From Ampelocalamus luodianensis (lineage: Eukaryota > Streptophyta > Magnoliopsida > Poales > Poaceae), in contig CM070623.1 in assembly GCA_036346255.1 (NCBI GenBank), positions 26,666,875 through 26,730,874 on the forward strand: a DNA stretch of 64,000 nucleotides, read 5' to 3'. The notes under the pieces are model-generated. The model worked only from the letters and a program-made list of their open reading frames with translations, did no database searches and was not told where the DNA came from. This document shows positions 45,591 through 56,217 of the stretch, in pieces. The first letter of the stretch is position 1. Each line of letters starts with the position of its first letter. The position numbers and the translations under genes are program-made.

Positions 45591-48500
45591 TTAATTAAAA
45601 TATAGCCCTTCATGATGATCGACGCGCATATAGCTAGCTTCCTCGCTGAGTTCTTCCTCGAGCCTGATGCCGTCTCCGAAAGGAGGCAACTCATCAAATT
45701 GATTGTATTCTTCCTCGTCCACTATATTCTCAACTCTGACAATCCTTCTTTTTCCATGAAGAACTACGTGACGCTTCTTATTTGCCGGGTCGGTTACATA
45801 GAAGACTTGAACAACTTGGTTAGCCAGTACGAATGGTTCGTCTTTGTATCCGACACGATCGAGGTCCATGGTAGTGACGTCGTACTTGTCGACCTTCATC
45901 TGTGGGAGATGGACCCAACGGCACCGAAATAGGGGGATCTTGAAAAGCACTTAGTCGAGCTCCCATATCTCCTCTATTTGCCCATAGTACAAGCTCCTCA
46001 GCCCATCGGTACTGAATGCATCTATGCGGACACCGCTGTTCTGGACTGTGCTCTTCCTATCCTGAGCTGCCGTATAAAATGTGTACCCATTTATGTCGTA
46101 TCCTTGCCATGTGACAATTGTAAATTGGGCCCTTTTGCCAACCATAGCAGCGTATCATCACTTGATGGCCTCCGGTCATGATTCGCACCTTTAACCATTC
46201 GTTGAACCGACGGTTGTGCTCTCGTGATCCAAACCTCCGACCGTCCGATTACATTGGCGTACCATGTCTTTGTGCTCGTCGATGTACGAGGACACTTGGG
46301 TCATGTTTTGTAAGACCGTGAAATGGGCTTGAGCGTACGTATCCAGATCGGGAGTGATTGATTTCCTTCCGATGGTCTCGATACCATCCAGCCTTCCCTC
46401 ATGACGAGATAGAGGCACACCTATCGGTTCCACCTGAGCCATGTAGTCGACGCAGAACTCAATGACCTCTTTGGTTGCATAACCTTCGATGATGCTGCCC
46501 TCCGGTCGAGATCGATTCCATACGTAGGACTTGAGAATTCCCATATACCTCTCGAATGGGTACATATGACGTAGGAACACAGGACCGCATATCTTTATCT
46601 CTTTCACAAGATGAACAATGAGATGGACCATGATATCGAAAAATGACAGAGGGAAATACATCTCAAGTTGACATAGAGTCGTCACCACCTCGGCCTGTAG
46701 AGCATCTAGTCCTTCGGGATCGATGACCTTCTGAGCAATTGAGTTGAAGAAATAACACAACCTCAAGATTGCCACTCGGACCTTGTTCAGCAAGATACCC
46801 CTAATTGCAACAGGAAGCATTTGTGTCATCAGCACATGACAATCATGAGACTTTATACCAATTAATTTCAAATCTTGCATAGAAACAAGTTTCTTAATGT
46901 TAGCGGAGTAACCAGATGGGACTTTAACACCATGCAAGCTTTGGCACAATTCATTTCTCTCGGCCTTGGACATAGTGTAGCAAGTTGGTGGAAGGTATGT
47001 TCGTCCTTTATCGGTCTCTTTCGGTGCTAACTCAGTCCTTATGTTCATATCAACCAAGTCACGTCGTGCGTTAACACCATCATTTGTTTTGCCACTAATG
47101 TTCAGTAAGAGACCAATCAAGCTTTCACATACATTCTTCTCCACGTGCATGACGTCGATGCACGATGTGAACTTCTAAGTGCTCCCAATAAGGCAAGTCC
47201 CAAAAATTGACCGCTTCTTCGGATGTTCTTCGACGGGTTTTAATTTACGTCCCTTCCCAAGCACAACATCGATATCCTTAACCATATCATAGACCTCTTT
47301 CCCTCTAAAAGCCCTTGGAGCTGAACTGTCCTCCTTATTTCCGTCGAATTGTTTCTTCATCTTGCGATATGGGTGACTCCTGGGAAGGAACCTACGGTGA
47401 CGCATATACACAATTTTGCGCGAGTTGTTCATCCATACACTCTCCGTAGCATCTAAGCAGTGCGGACAGAGCTTTGGCTCCTTTAAATCAAGGCCGACGA
47501 GTTACCAAGGGCGAAAAATCATTGATAATAGAACAACATGGCGCGTGAAGAGAAGTTCTCTCGTTTATACGCATCCCATACTTGTACCCCTTCGTCCACA
47601 GATGTCACAAGATCATCCAAGAATGGTGCTAGGTACACATCAATATCATTCCCAGTTGTTTGGCCCTTGGATAAGTAGTGACATTAAAATGTACTCCGCT
47701 TATACACGACCAAGGAGGAAGGTTGTACATACATAGATTCACGAGCCAGTGCTATGTCACGCTCATGTTACGAAAGGATTGATCCATCCGTACTCAACCC
47801 TAACCTTATGTTCCTCGGCCCGCACCAAACTCTTTGAAGGTCCGATCGAAGTTTCTCCACCGGGTAGAATCGGCAGGTGTCTTAGCTTTCCATCTTTCTT
47901 ACGCTCTCCGAGTGCCAACGCAGCAATCTTACCTCCTTTCGGTTCGCAAATAAAGGCTTCAAACGTGGGATCACGAGTGAGATACCACAACACATTAGCA
48001 GAGGTCCTTGCTTCACCTTAGTAGTATTCTTACGCTTGTATCGGGATGCTTTGCACACGGACATACATGCAAGTCTGCATACTCTTTACGATACGAGATA
48101 CTGATCGTTCGGACATGCACGTATTCTTTCTACTTCCATTCCCAATGGACAAAGAACCTTCTTGGCTTGGTAGGTGGTGCTGGGCAACACGTTTCCCTCC
48201 GGAAGAATGTCCGCTAGAAGACCTAACAATGCCTTGAAACTCTTGTCGGACCAACCATTGCTCGCCTTCAATTTCAGCAGTTCAAGTACGGTTGACAACC
48301 TTGTATATTCCGGCTTGCAGCCAGGGAACAAAGGTTTCCCCGAGTCCTCCATTAAGCGCTCGAATTTACAAAACTCTCTCTCACTGTAGTTTCCTTCTGC
48401 ATCGCGTAGCATCTGATCCAGATTGTCATCGTACGACCTATTGTCATCAAAAACATAGTCCACATCCGGCATATCGTTGACTTCCTCGGCGATATCATCA

Positions 48501-48791
48501 TTATTAACATTCCTCGGCGATGTCGTCATTATTAACTTCCTGTATAATCTGCTCTTCACCGTGACTGGTCCAACATGTATACCCTTTTTTTAAACCCCTT
48601 CGAATCAAGTGTCCTACGATCTGCGCCGGGTTGTTAAAAATCTTCAGATTACCGCAATCAATGCATAGACAGTACATAAATTCTATCCCCTTATTCAACA
48701 TATCCTGCTCCGCGGCTCTTTTAAAAGCAATCACGCCATTAATGTACTCTTCACTCACATGGTTCGCACCGTACATCCAGTTTCGGTCCAT
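45591..48791 (-). pseudogene. TNP2-type CACTA transposase
   Basis: Reading the minus strand from the ATG at 48791: MDRNWMYG, FMYCLCIDCGN and GYTCWTSHGE (transposase-associated zinc domain), then SGKPLFPGCKPEYTRLSTVLELLKLKA and LPEGNVLPSTTY (TNP2 start), then a broken stretch (47433-48085) holding IGPSKSLVRAEEHKVR and CPHCLDAT, then VYMRHRRFLPRSHPYRKMKK, then a 319-codon frame (46191-47150) with MHVEKNVCESLIG, PLSFFDIMVHLIVHLV and YPFERYMGILK (DUF4218), then YYGQIEEIWELD, KVGYKDEPFVLA-like text and GKRRIVRVENIVDEEEY (DUF4216). At least six stops or shifts occur. The gene is divergent from the plus-strand gene at 52226. Confidence 0.9.
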
Positions 48792-49344
48792 CTACGCTAC
48801 GCACGTAACAATTAGTAGTGTTAAATTATATTAATAAACTGCAAATACGTTACTCCTCCTATTAACCAAATACACTAAAATTGATTAAAGATAAACCTAG
48901 AGCAAATATAAAGAGTTAAAGATCGTTACCCTCGGAGCTCACAACGAAAATTCCTAATATCCCGCGAGATTCCTCACTGTCCTTCTCCTTCAGGCCACAG
49001 TGCAATGTGAGACTTAAATGGACAGGGCAAGAGAAGAGCCACAGTCGAAATGCACCTCCCCCATAAGCTTATCCCAGTCACAAAACACCCACAGCCGAAA
49101 CAAAACACTCATTCACAACACCCAAACCGAGAGCTACCACCAAAGCCAAGCCTCACAAAGCAAAGCATGCAAGCCAAATAGCCATAAGTTGCTAGGGCAA
49201 CCCACAAACAAGAACAAGGTAAGCAAAATAAACAAGCCTCCTACAGCCAACACAGAGCAAAGCTTCTCAAGCCCCTCGATTCCAAAGAAGAGATCAAAGG
49301 CGCTAGGGCAGGGGGTCTGTCGGATCTTTATATTTATAGGGGTG
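48792..49344 (-). promoter_or_regulatory. 5' flank of the TNP2 gene
   Basis: Non-coding stretch upstream of the TNP2 start: an AT-rich part (48800-48930) with intron-like character, then A/C-rich text (49020-49310) that could be an untranslated exon. A TATAAATATA box on the minus strand (49326-49340) lies at its far end, next to the first central motif array, and could be the core promoter for TNP2. Confidence 0.4.
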
Positions 49345-49735
49345 GCATATCACAGATGGTTCTTATTCCCAACCGTCTGTGATGTGAGTATATCACAGAC
49401 GGTTCCTATCACTAACCGTCTGTGTTGAACTTATACATATGGCTCCATGTGGAATCGTCTGTAATATCCTCCATATCACAGACGGTTAGTAAGAAGAACC
49501 GTCTTTGATATACTCACATCACAGATGGTTCTATTGACGAACCGTCTGTGATGTGAGTATATCACAGACGGTTCTCCTTATTAACCGTCTGTGATCTGGA
49601 GGATATCACAGACGGTTACACATGGAGTCGTCTGTATAAGTTCAACACATACGGTTAGTCAGAGGAACCGTCTGTGATGAGGATATTATCATAGATGGTT
49701 CTTCATTCAACCGTCTGTGATAGCGTACGGAGCAT
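49345..49735. repeat. Central motif array 1 of the CACTA element
   Basis: Same CACAGACGGTT inverted pairs as at the element ends. The array is itself an inverted repeat about a centre near 49530: the phrase ctgtgttgaacttatacata at 49424 is matched in reverse by tgtataagttcaacac at 49633. That phrase also stands in the left subterminal array (near 43966), so the central array derives from end sequence. Confidence 0.8.
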
Positions 49736-49865
49736 GTATATGCGCAAATAATTACTAAAATAAATTGCCCAGTAATAAATAGATGATAAAAAGACCATAT
49801 CATCACAGACGATAAAAAAGACCATATTGTTTTACATCATAGACAATAGACTGGTCTTATCGTTT

Positions 49866-50411
49866 TTACATCACAGGCGATAAAAAAAGGATGAGCGATC
49901 CTATCTTAGTCTTCAAATCTTCGTACGCCTTCTCGTCGGTTTCAGTGGGGGCGGGATCAGCGACTGTCTCACCAAACGCCTCCACCTGTGACCTTGCACG
50001 CTCAATTTCCTCTTGTAGATGTTCGGACTCCGTAATCAAGTCCCATATAGCCCAGAGGCCATCAACCCTGGTCTCCATAGTCTCGGCTAGGCGGACCCGC
50101 TCTCCTGCAATGTCGAGGTCGTCCTCGACTCTCTAGGCTGCATCCTTGGTGCGGACCAAATAGTTCCATAGGACAATCTCCACGACAAGGTTTACTCACG
50201 GATCTTTGGAGAGCCTCGCCCGATACTGTTGGAGGAGGAGCTCCAATCGACCGATGATCGCCGTTATGGTCTCCGATAGATGGGAGGGTCTACAACGGAT
50301 TGCATTGCGAACGGACGCCTTGTTCGCAGCTTGGGCTAGGTTGCGACCAGAGAGGTGCGAGTACACAACCAAAATGTAGGCCACTACAGCCGGGACGAGA
50401 GAGGAAGCCAT
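49866..50411 (-). CDS. Uncharacterised small two-exon ORF inside the CACTA element
   Basis: I do not recognise this protein. Exon 1 starts at the ATG at 50409-50411 (MASSLVPAVVAYILVVYSHL, a hydrophobic start that could be a signal anchor), runs through GRLELLLQQYRARLSKD, and meets a perfect donor GTGAGTAA (from 50201 down). After about 70 bases an acceptor such as CCTAGAG restores an open frame (VEDDLDIAGERVRLAETM, LQEEIERARSQVEAF, then ETDEKAYEDLKTKIGSL) to the stop at 49866. The acidic, heptad-like second part suggests a coiled coil; total about 170 residues. It lies between the two central motif arrays, which could drive it. The acceptor choice is my inference. Confidence 0.45.
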
Positions 50412-50555
50412 TTGGAATTTGTGGAGAGAGAGGGGATGATCAAGGAGGTTCGTGAGAAATCCCTTTGATAAGGGTTGTCTATTTATATAAAAGAAGTAGT
50501 AAAGCTGGAGCAAGAGACGAAGAGGCACTCGCGCGGGAGATAAAGGGAATGAGAG

Positions 50556-50767
50556 CCATAGCACAGACGGCTCTATCATGGATCCGTCTGTGATAAGATA
50601 TCACAGACGGTTCTATTAAATAACCGTCTGTTATATTACCATATCACAGACGGCTCTATTAAAGCACCGTCTGTGATATCCTCAATACCACAGACGGTTC
50701 TTTAATGGAACCGTCTGTGATATCTTATTACAGACGGTGCTTTAATAGAGCCGTTTGTGATATCCTT
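50556..50767. repeat. Central motif array 2 of the CACTA element
   Basis: Five to six inverted pairs of CACAGACGG(T/C)T with AACCGTCTGTGATAT, arranged around a centre near 50660. It stands between the small ORF (minus) and the promoter of the plus-strand gene. Confidence 0.8.
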
Positions 50768-50945
50768 TTTATAAAGGGAAAATTGATTATTTGCCACTCC
50801 AAAAGAGTGGATTTGATGATTTGCCACTGCATGTGTGGATGACATCTGGGTCCCGGGGCCACATGTCATCCACCCATGAGTGGCAAATAATCAATTACCA
50901 ATCTTTGGTAGTGGCATATGATCAAATCCCCCTTTTATAAAAAGG
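50768..50945. mobile_element. Small inverted-repeat element (MITE-like)
   Basis: AATTGATTATTTGCCACT at 50771 is matched by its exact complement AGTGGCAAATAATCAATT at 50879-50896, and further inverted pairs (GTGGATGACAT / ATGTCATCCAC; GGATTTGATGATTTGCCACT / AGTGGCATATGATCAAATCC) surround them. Class and duplication are unclear. It sits 50 bases before a CTTTTATAAAAAGG TATA-like site (50931-50944). Confidence 0.55.
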
Positions 50946-51326
50946 CACACCGCTAGGGTTTTACTCTTTACTCGTCACTTCCTCTCCCGCACCCCTTAGG
51001 CTCTCGCGCGCTCTCTCGGCTCCTCTAGGGTTCGCCCGTTCATCGACCCGCCGCCCCTTCATCGACGACGCTACCTCCGCCTCGACGCGCGGCCTCCTCC
51101 CCGTGTCGGCCTCCTCCCTCTGCACCGGCCTCCTCCCCGCGCCGTCCTCCTCCTATGCACCGGCCTCCTCCCCGCGCCGTCCTCCTCCCCTGCGCCGGCC
51201 TCCTCCCCACGCCGTCCTCCTCCCCGTGTCGGCCTTCTCCCCGCGCCTCCCTTCTCCCCGCGTCGGCCTCCTCCCCTGCACCGGCCTCCTCCTTGCACCG
51301 TGAGTTGTTCTGCGGCATCATCTCTG
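50931..51326 (+). promoter_or_regulatory. Promoter and repeated 5' untranslated exon of the plus-strand CACTA gene
   Basis: TTTTATAAAAAGGC is a TATA candidate. It is followed by CGCTAGGGTTTTACTC and a C-rich leader in which GGCCTCCTCCCCGCGCCGTCC-type units repeat (51085-51295). The leader ends at a donor, TCTCT|GTGAGTATT (51326), typical of a first intron in the untranslated region. ORFs in this block are repeat artefacts. Confidence 0.5.
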
Positions 51327-52225
51327 TGAGTATTCCTATATTGCTCTGTGATGTGACTTTGATAGTCTTTGATAATATGTGAGCTGAATCTAGTACTAAA
51401 GATATTACAAATTAATCAGTGGGCTTTGTTGACATGCTCTGTGATGAACTTTGTCTTATACTGAGATTGAATGTGATAGTTAGTTCATTCTTGAGCTCTA
51501 TTGTATTACTTGCTACTATCAATTTGATATACTGTTAATTTGTTACTTTCGGTTGAATGCTAGTTATCACAGACGGTTGAATGCTACTGTCAATTTGATA
51601 TATTGTTAGTTCATTCTTGAGCTCTATTGTATTGACGAACCGTCTGTGATGTGACTTTGATAGTCTTTGATAATATGTGAACTGAATCTAGTACTAAAGA
51701 TATTGCAAATTGATTAGTGGGCTTTGTTGACATGCTCTGTGATGAACTTTGTCTTATACTGAGATTGAATGTGATAGTTAGTTCATTCTTGAGCTCTATT
51801 GTATTTCTTGCTACTGTCAATTTGATATACTGTTAATTTGTTACTTTCGGTTGAATGCTAGTTATTCCGATTCTTCTGGTTTGCTCTGTGATGAACTTTT
51901 GTCTTATCTGAGATTGAATGTGATAGTTAAGATCATTTTTGAGTATGATTGAGATCATTTGTGATTAAGCAAAGTATTGTTTAGATCTCATAGTTTGAAT
52001 TTATACTATCATATTCATTTAATGAAGAGTATAGACAATAGGATTGAGATGGCAAAGACTTGTCCTTTTGCAACTCTCCTTCTGAGAGAACAAACTACCA
52101 TCAATCCTTCTTTATATATTACGTTTGTGCATCATTTTCGGTTAAGTTGAGTAAATCTGCTTGAATCTGGTCAGTTAGAGCTTACGCATATTGCTTCATG
52201 CATATATAGATAGCAAGTAAGCGAC
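51327..52225 (+). other. Probable long leader intron with a 298-bp-offset duplication
   Basis: Non-coding. The text at 51345-51568 is repeated at 51643-51866 with few changes. Between the copies stand CACAGACGGTTGAATG and GACGAACCGTCTGTGAT, the element motif in inverted pairing. After 51870 the text is unique. Confidence 0.65.
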
Positions 52226-55200
52226 ATGGCGTCCGCACCGTCTTCGCCGGCGTCATCGACGTCGCCGAATGCGTCTAGATCTCCGAGGAAAGTGGTACGT
52301 ACGCGAGATGGCAGAGGAACATCGTAAATTCCTCCAGGCCTAATGACCGTCACGGAGGTCAATGCCAATGGGATCCCTGTGAGTCCCCCAAAGCAGCGGC
52401 GAGATTCCGGACCATGTGCGGGATACTTGGAAGAGAACGGGTCCCGATCACCACACTGAGCTGGGACACTGTATCGGATGTTCGGAGACACGAGCTGTGG
52501 GACGAAGTTTTAAAATCGTTCACTTTCCCAGCCGCAGACCAGGCGCGCGTGGAACGGCAGGCGTTGCTCCCGATTGGTAAGGCGTGGAGGACCTTCAAGA
52601 GCGTGCTTGTCACAAAGTACGTGAACACGGGTCGAACGCCCTTTACGGCATATAAATTCTTGCCGCGGGATATATGGGACGCCTTTGTGCAAATGAAGAC
52701 GACGCCCGAATTTCTTGAGGAAAGTGCGACGCACAAGGCTCTCCAGACACTGAACACTCACCCCCACAAACTCGGCACCGCTGGGTACGCGGGTAAAACC
52801 GCGCAATGGGCGGCGGAGGACGAGAACGAAACAAGGCCATTTGCTTGAGATCACGCACGAGCGCGCTCTCTCACGGTTAAGAGCGAGGGCATCGACCACG
52901 TCTTCGCGAAATCTCTTTCATAAACCCGGCTGACCGGGATGTGGCCAACCGTGTGGTAAATATGTCTTCGAACTATCTAGTTGTTAATAAGTCCATAACT
53001 TCATAATGTCTATAATAACATGATGACCTCTTGCAGCAAAAATTGAGTTCCACATGTTCCGAAGGCTCCTTCCAAGCAGACAGGGAGAAGGATATACTAT
53101 CTACGGCTCTGGAAAACAAGGAGCACCCGGGTCGCACGCGAGGCAAAGGGGTTAACGTATCTTGGAGGGATGGATTCCCAGACGACTACTGCACGTATAA
53201 GAGTAGGAAGAGATCCAAGGCCGAGTACGACACAGAGTTGGAACATGTGCTTACTACAAAATTCGAAGGAAGAGAACAGGTGCTTACTGCAAAATTTGAA
53301 GAAAAGATAACAAGATTGCAGGACCAAGTGAATCAACTCCTACTCCTCAACCGATGCCATAAGCCGCCCCGTTGTTTTGGGAGCAGTCCTCCTCAACATC
53401 GGAGTAGCGTCGCGTCCACGCAAAATTATGAACATGATGACGTCCAATTACCTATCGACGACATCAAGGTAATGTACATCTCTGGAATGCTCCAAAGATA
53501 GACCTATAGGACGCCTTAGCTAATTGTGTATCGTTTTGTAGGAGCCGACGCCCGCACGCCCAAGTGAGGATGGTTGGGATGTCTATTGAGGCTGGGCGTG
53601 GGGTGGCGTATCCATGCATGGAAGGGATAGTGCGAAGACGGTGCCCGGTGGCGCAGGTTACCAGGTCCAGGTGAACATGGTACATGACAATTTTAAGGCC
53701 GTCCCGCTGGAGATTCGCCCGAACGACGACATCAGAACACTAGGGGATGACGTGTACATTTTTATCCAGTGGCCCAAGAAGGACATCGCCCTGGACCCTG
53801 CAGTGCCGCCTCAACCTTTGATGACTCCACCCCAACCATCTCGACATGCCCATGCCTCTCCAACAGGACCCAAGAAGGACATCGCCCTGGACCCTGCAGT
53901 GCCGCCTCAACCTCAGTGACTCCACCCCAACCATCTCGGCACGACCATGCCTCTCCAACAGGACCCTCCATGACTACACCTCAACCTTCGCTTCAGAAGC
54001 CCGCCTCATCGGTTCCCGTGGAGAAGACACCGAACAAACAAAAAAAAATGTGCCGTCGTATCGGTTCCCGAGTCATCTCACAGGAGGACGTGTAGCGGGC
54101 AAGTCGTTCAGGACAAATCGAAATCGAAGAACATTAAGGCGCTTCCGCCTCCTAACCCTTAGAAATACTCTTTCGGAAGTCCGTTGGCGACCACCACAGT
54201 ATTGGCCTACGCTAGATTAGGTTGTCAGAGTTTACATACCTGGTACTTGCACAAGACCAAAGAGAAAGGGTGCGCTGATGGAATCACCGTCAGATACACG
54301 GAGGACTATTTCCTCCACAAGCCGGCCCCCTTCGTCGTGAGCTTCGACGACTTATTCGACCTATTCAACCTCAAAGCCCTCGATGCCTCACTTCTACGAT
54401 GCTGGACATTGTAAGTGTGTACAATCAAGTTCTACATTCACGTAATACCGAATATAACAACTCATTGCTTATGTATAGATACATGATTAAAAATGTCCGA
54501 CGATTGAAAGAACCGGTGGGTTTCCTCGACCCACACGTGGTCTCTGAGCAAACCATCTTGGCAGACGCATCCTACGTCGAGAAATACATAACGACAGGAT
54601 TGCTTGCTCAAAACGACAAGGACTACATAATGGTGCCCTACAACCAGAAGTAAGTGCTTCACTACTTGCTATACAAATTTCATTTGTACTTTATACGCAG
54701 CACGAACTTAGGTTTAATGACTCAAGCGATATACATGAGTAGGCACCACTGGATCCTTTTAGTCATTATACCAAAGAGGAACTAGGTACTATACCTTGAT
54801 TCCCTAATCGAAAAAAGCCACGACTTCACCTTTGTGCAAGGAGTACTCGACATGTGTGCTTAATTCCTCCATACATAACTCTATTGTAGTCTTCCTTCGT
54901 TTGAAATGGCCGAGGTTAACTTTTTGGAAACATGTAGGTCGTTCATCTCCTATATTGCCGAGGGAGGGCTATACAAGGGAACGAACGCCACATTTAATCA
55001 CAGGACGCGATTTCCGGTACGTACTACAACACAATAATTCTATATCATACTTCGTAATAATGCGTCTCGAACTGACTATACCTATATATGTAATTCTATT
55101 TTTGCAGTGCCGTCAGCAAAAAGCAGAAGAATGTCCATTCTACGTTTGCCATCATATGCAAATTCTCATGAGTGCTAAGTTGAAGGATCCCGAGGTTGGT

Positions 55201-55412
55201 CAATCTCGCAATAATTATTTTCTAATTATAAATTTAAATATATATGCTTACTACTTCACTCTTGCTAGCTACAGAGCTTCAATATAGATTTAGATTCACT
55301 CGTTCAGAGAGAGATCTCGGATGTTCGAGGGAAGCTCTGCACCTTCATCATGACGGATATCATTAGCGCCAACGGAGAGTTTCACTACTCCAACACCGCT
55401 GAACGGGAATGA
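52226..55412 (+). pseudogene. CACTA accessory gene: TnpA-like region fused to Ulp1-type (C48) protease
   Basis: The ATG at 52226 opens a Ser/Pro-rich start of the kind usual for the second CACTA ORF. A 144-codon frame (52414-52845) has VPITTLSWDTVSDVRRHELWDE, FTFPAAD, TPFTAYKFLPRDIWDAFV and HKLGTAGYAGK, then, after an intron, a coiled-coil part with EGSFQADREKDILSTALENKEHPGR (53043 on). The C-terminal part (54190-55412) has YTEDYFLHKPAPFVVSFDDLF, HHWILLVI with the protease His, YLDSL with Asp, and ECPFYVCHHM with the nucleophile Cys, and ends ISANGEFHYSN before TGA at 55410. Several frames must be joined by splicing and repair; a stop ends the first frame at 52313, and a one-base loss in a repeat (53908) creates another. 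Binding of the subterminal motif and de-sumoylation are family inferences. Confidence 0.75.
53773..53961 (+). repeat. 96-bp tandem duplication in the CACTA accessory gene
   Basis: The unit coding for KKDIALDPAVPPQP and PQPSRHAHASPTGP occurs twice (53773 and 53869). The second unit has lost one base at about 53908, which ends the frame soon after. Confidence 0.85.
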
Positions 55413-55634
55413 TTCATTAATGTAATTCACTTTGAATAGTTGTAATTCAATTGTAACTCTAGCGACAATATTTGATACATATTCGTGTCGAATTGATTTT
55501 GAGTTAAATGATCACTTTGAGTGTCAATGATTGATTCATCTGTAATGTATCTATTTTCTGCCTGCTTGTTTTCAAAGGGCATGGCTAGCAATTCCTGATG
55601 CTAGCCGAAAATCAAAATTAAATTAGTTATGCTG

Positions 55635-56205
55635 AAAAAGCTATCACAGACGGTTCATAACTATCGCCGTCTGTGGTAGATAGATATCACAGACGGTTCA
55701 TAATTCTCACCGTCTGTGATATGTAGATATCACAGACGGGTCATAATTAGCACCGTCTGTGATATCCACATATCACAGATGGTGATAATCATGAACCGTC
55801 TATGATATTCATATATCACAGACGGCTGGATATCACAGACGGTGATAATCATGACCCGTCTATGATATCTACATATCACAGACGGGGATATTTATGAACC
55901 GTCTGTGATATATGGATATCACAGACGGTGTTAATTATGACTCGTCTGTGATAGATGGATATTACAGACGGTTGGTAATTATAACCGTCTGTGATATGTG
56001 AAGTATCACAGACGGTTGGTAACTATAACCGTCTGTGATATGTGGATATTACAGACGGTTATTCATTAGAACCGTCTGTGTTGTGACTTATCACAGACGG
56101 TTTTTTAACCGTCTGTGATAACCGCCAATAATCAGAGACGTACAAAAACACAGACGGTGCCGAACCGTCTGTGATGACGGTTCCGAACCGTCTGTGATAA
56201 CGTTT
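55635..56205. repeat. Right subterminal repeat array of the CACTA element
   Basis: Roughly fifteen inverted pairs of ATCACAGACGG(T/C/G)T and CCGTCTGTGATAT, longer than the left array. Units alternate with GATATGTAGATATCAC-like spacers, so the whole region is palindromic in steps. Confidence 0.9.
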
Positions 56206-56217
56206 TCTGTAGTAGTG

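Larger units (their letters stand above)
43903..56217. mobile_element. Complete CACTA (En/Spm) transposon, 12.3 kb, with captured genes
   Basis: The left end is CACTACTACAAAACAGG, the right end complements to CACTACTACAGAAAACG, and the 3-bp repeat TAC flanks the whole (43900-43902 and 56218-56220). Both ends carry arrays of the motif TCACAGACGGTT in inverted pairs. Inside are a TNP2 transposase on the minus strand, a divergent TnpA-like/Ulp1-protease gene on the plus strand, an F-box-type gene near the left end and a small two-exon ORF in the centre. Additional motif arrays lie in the central region. TNP2 has broken frames, so this copy would depend on transposase from elsewhere; its ends look intact. 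Confidence 0.93.

Noticed and set aside
51040..51382. Gly/Arg- or Pro/Ser-rich ORFs on both strands
   Set aside because: They are translations of tandem GGCCTCCTCCCC units in an untranslated exon.
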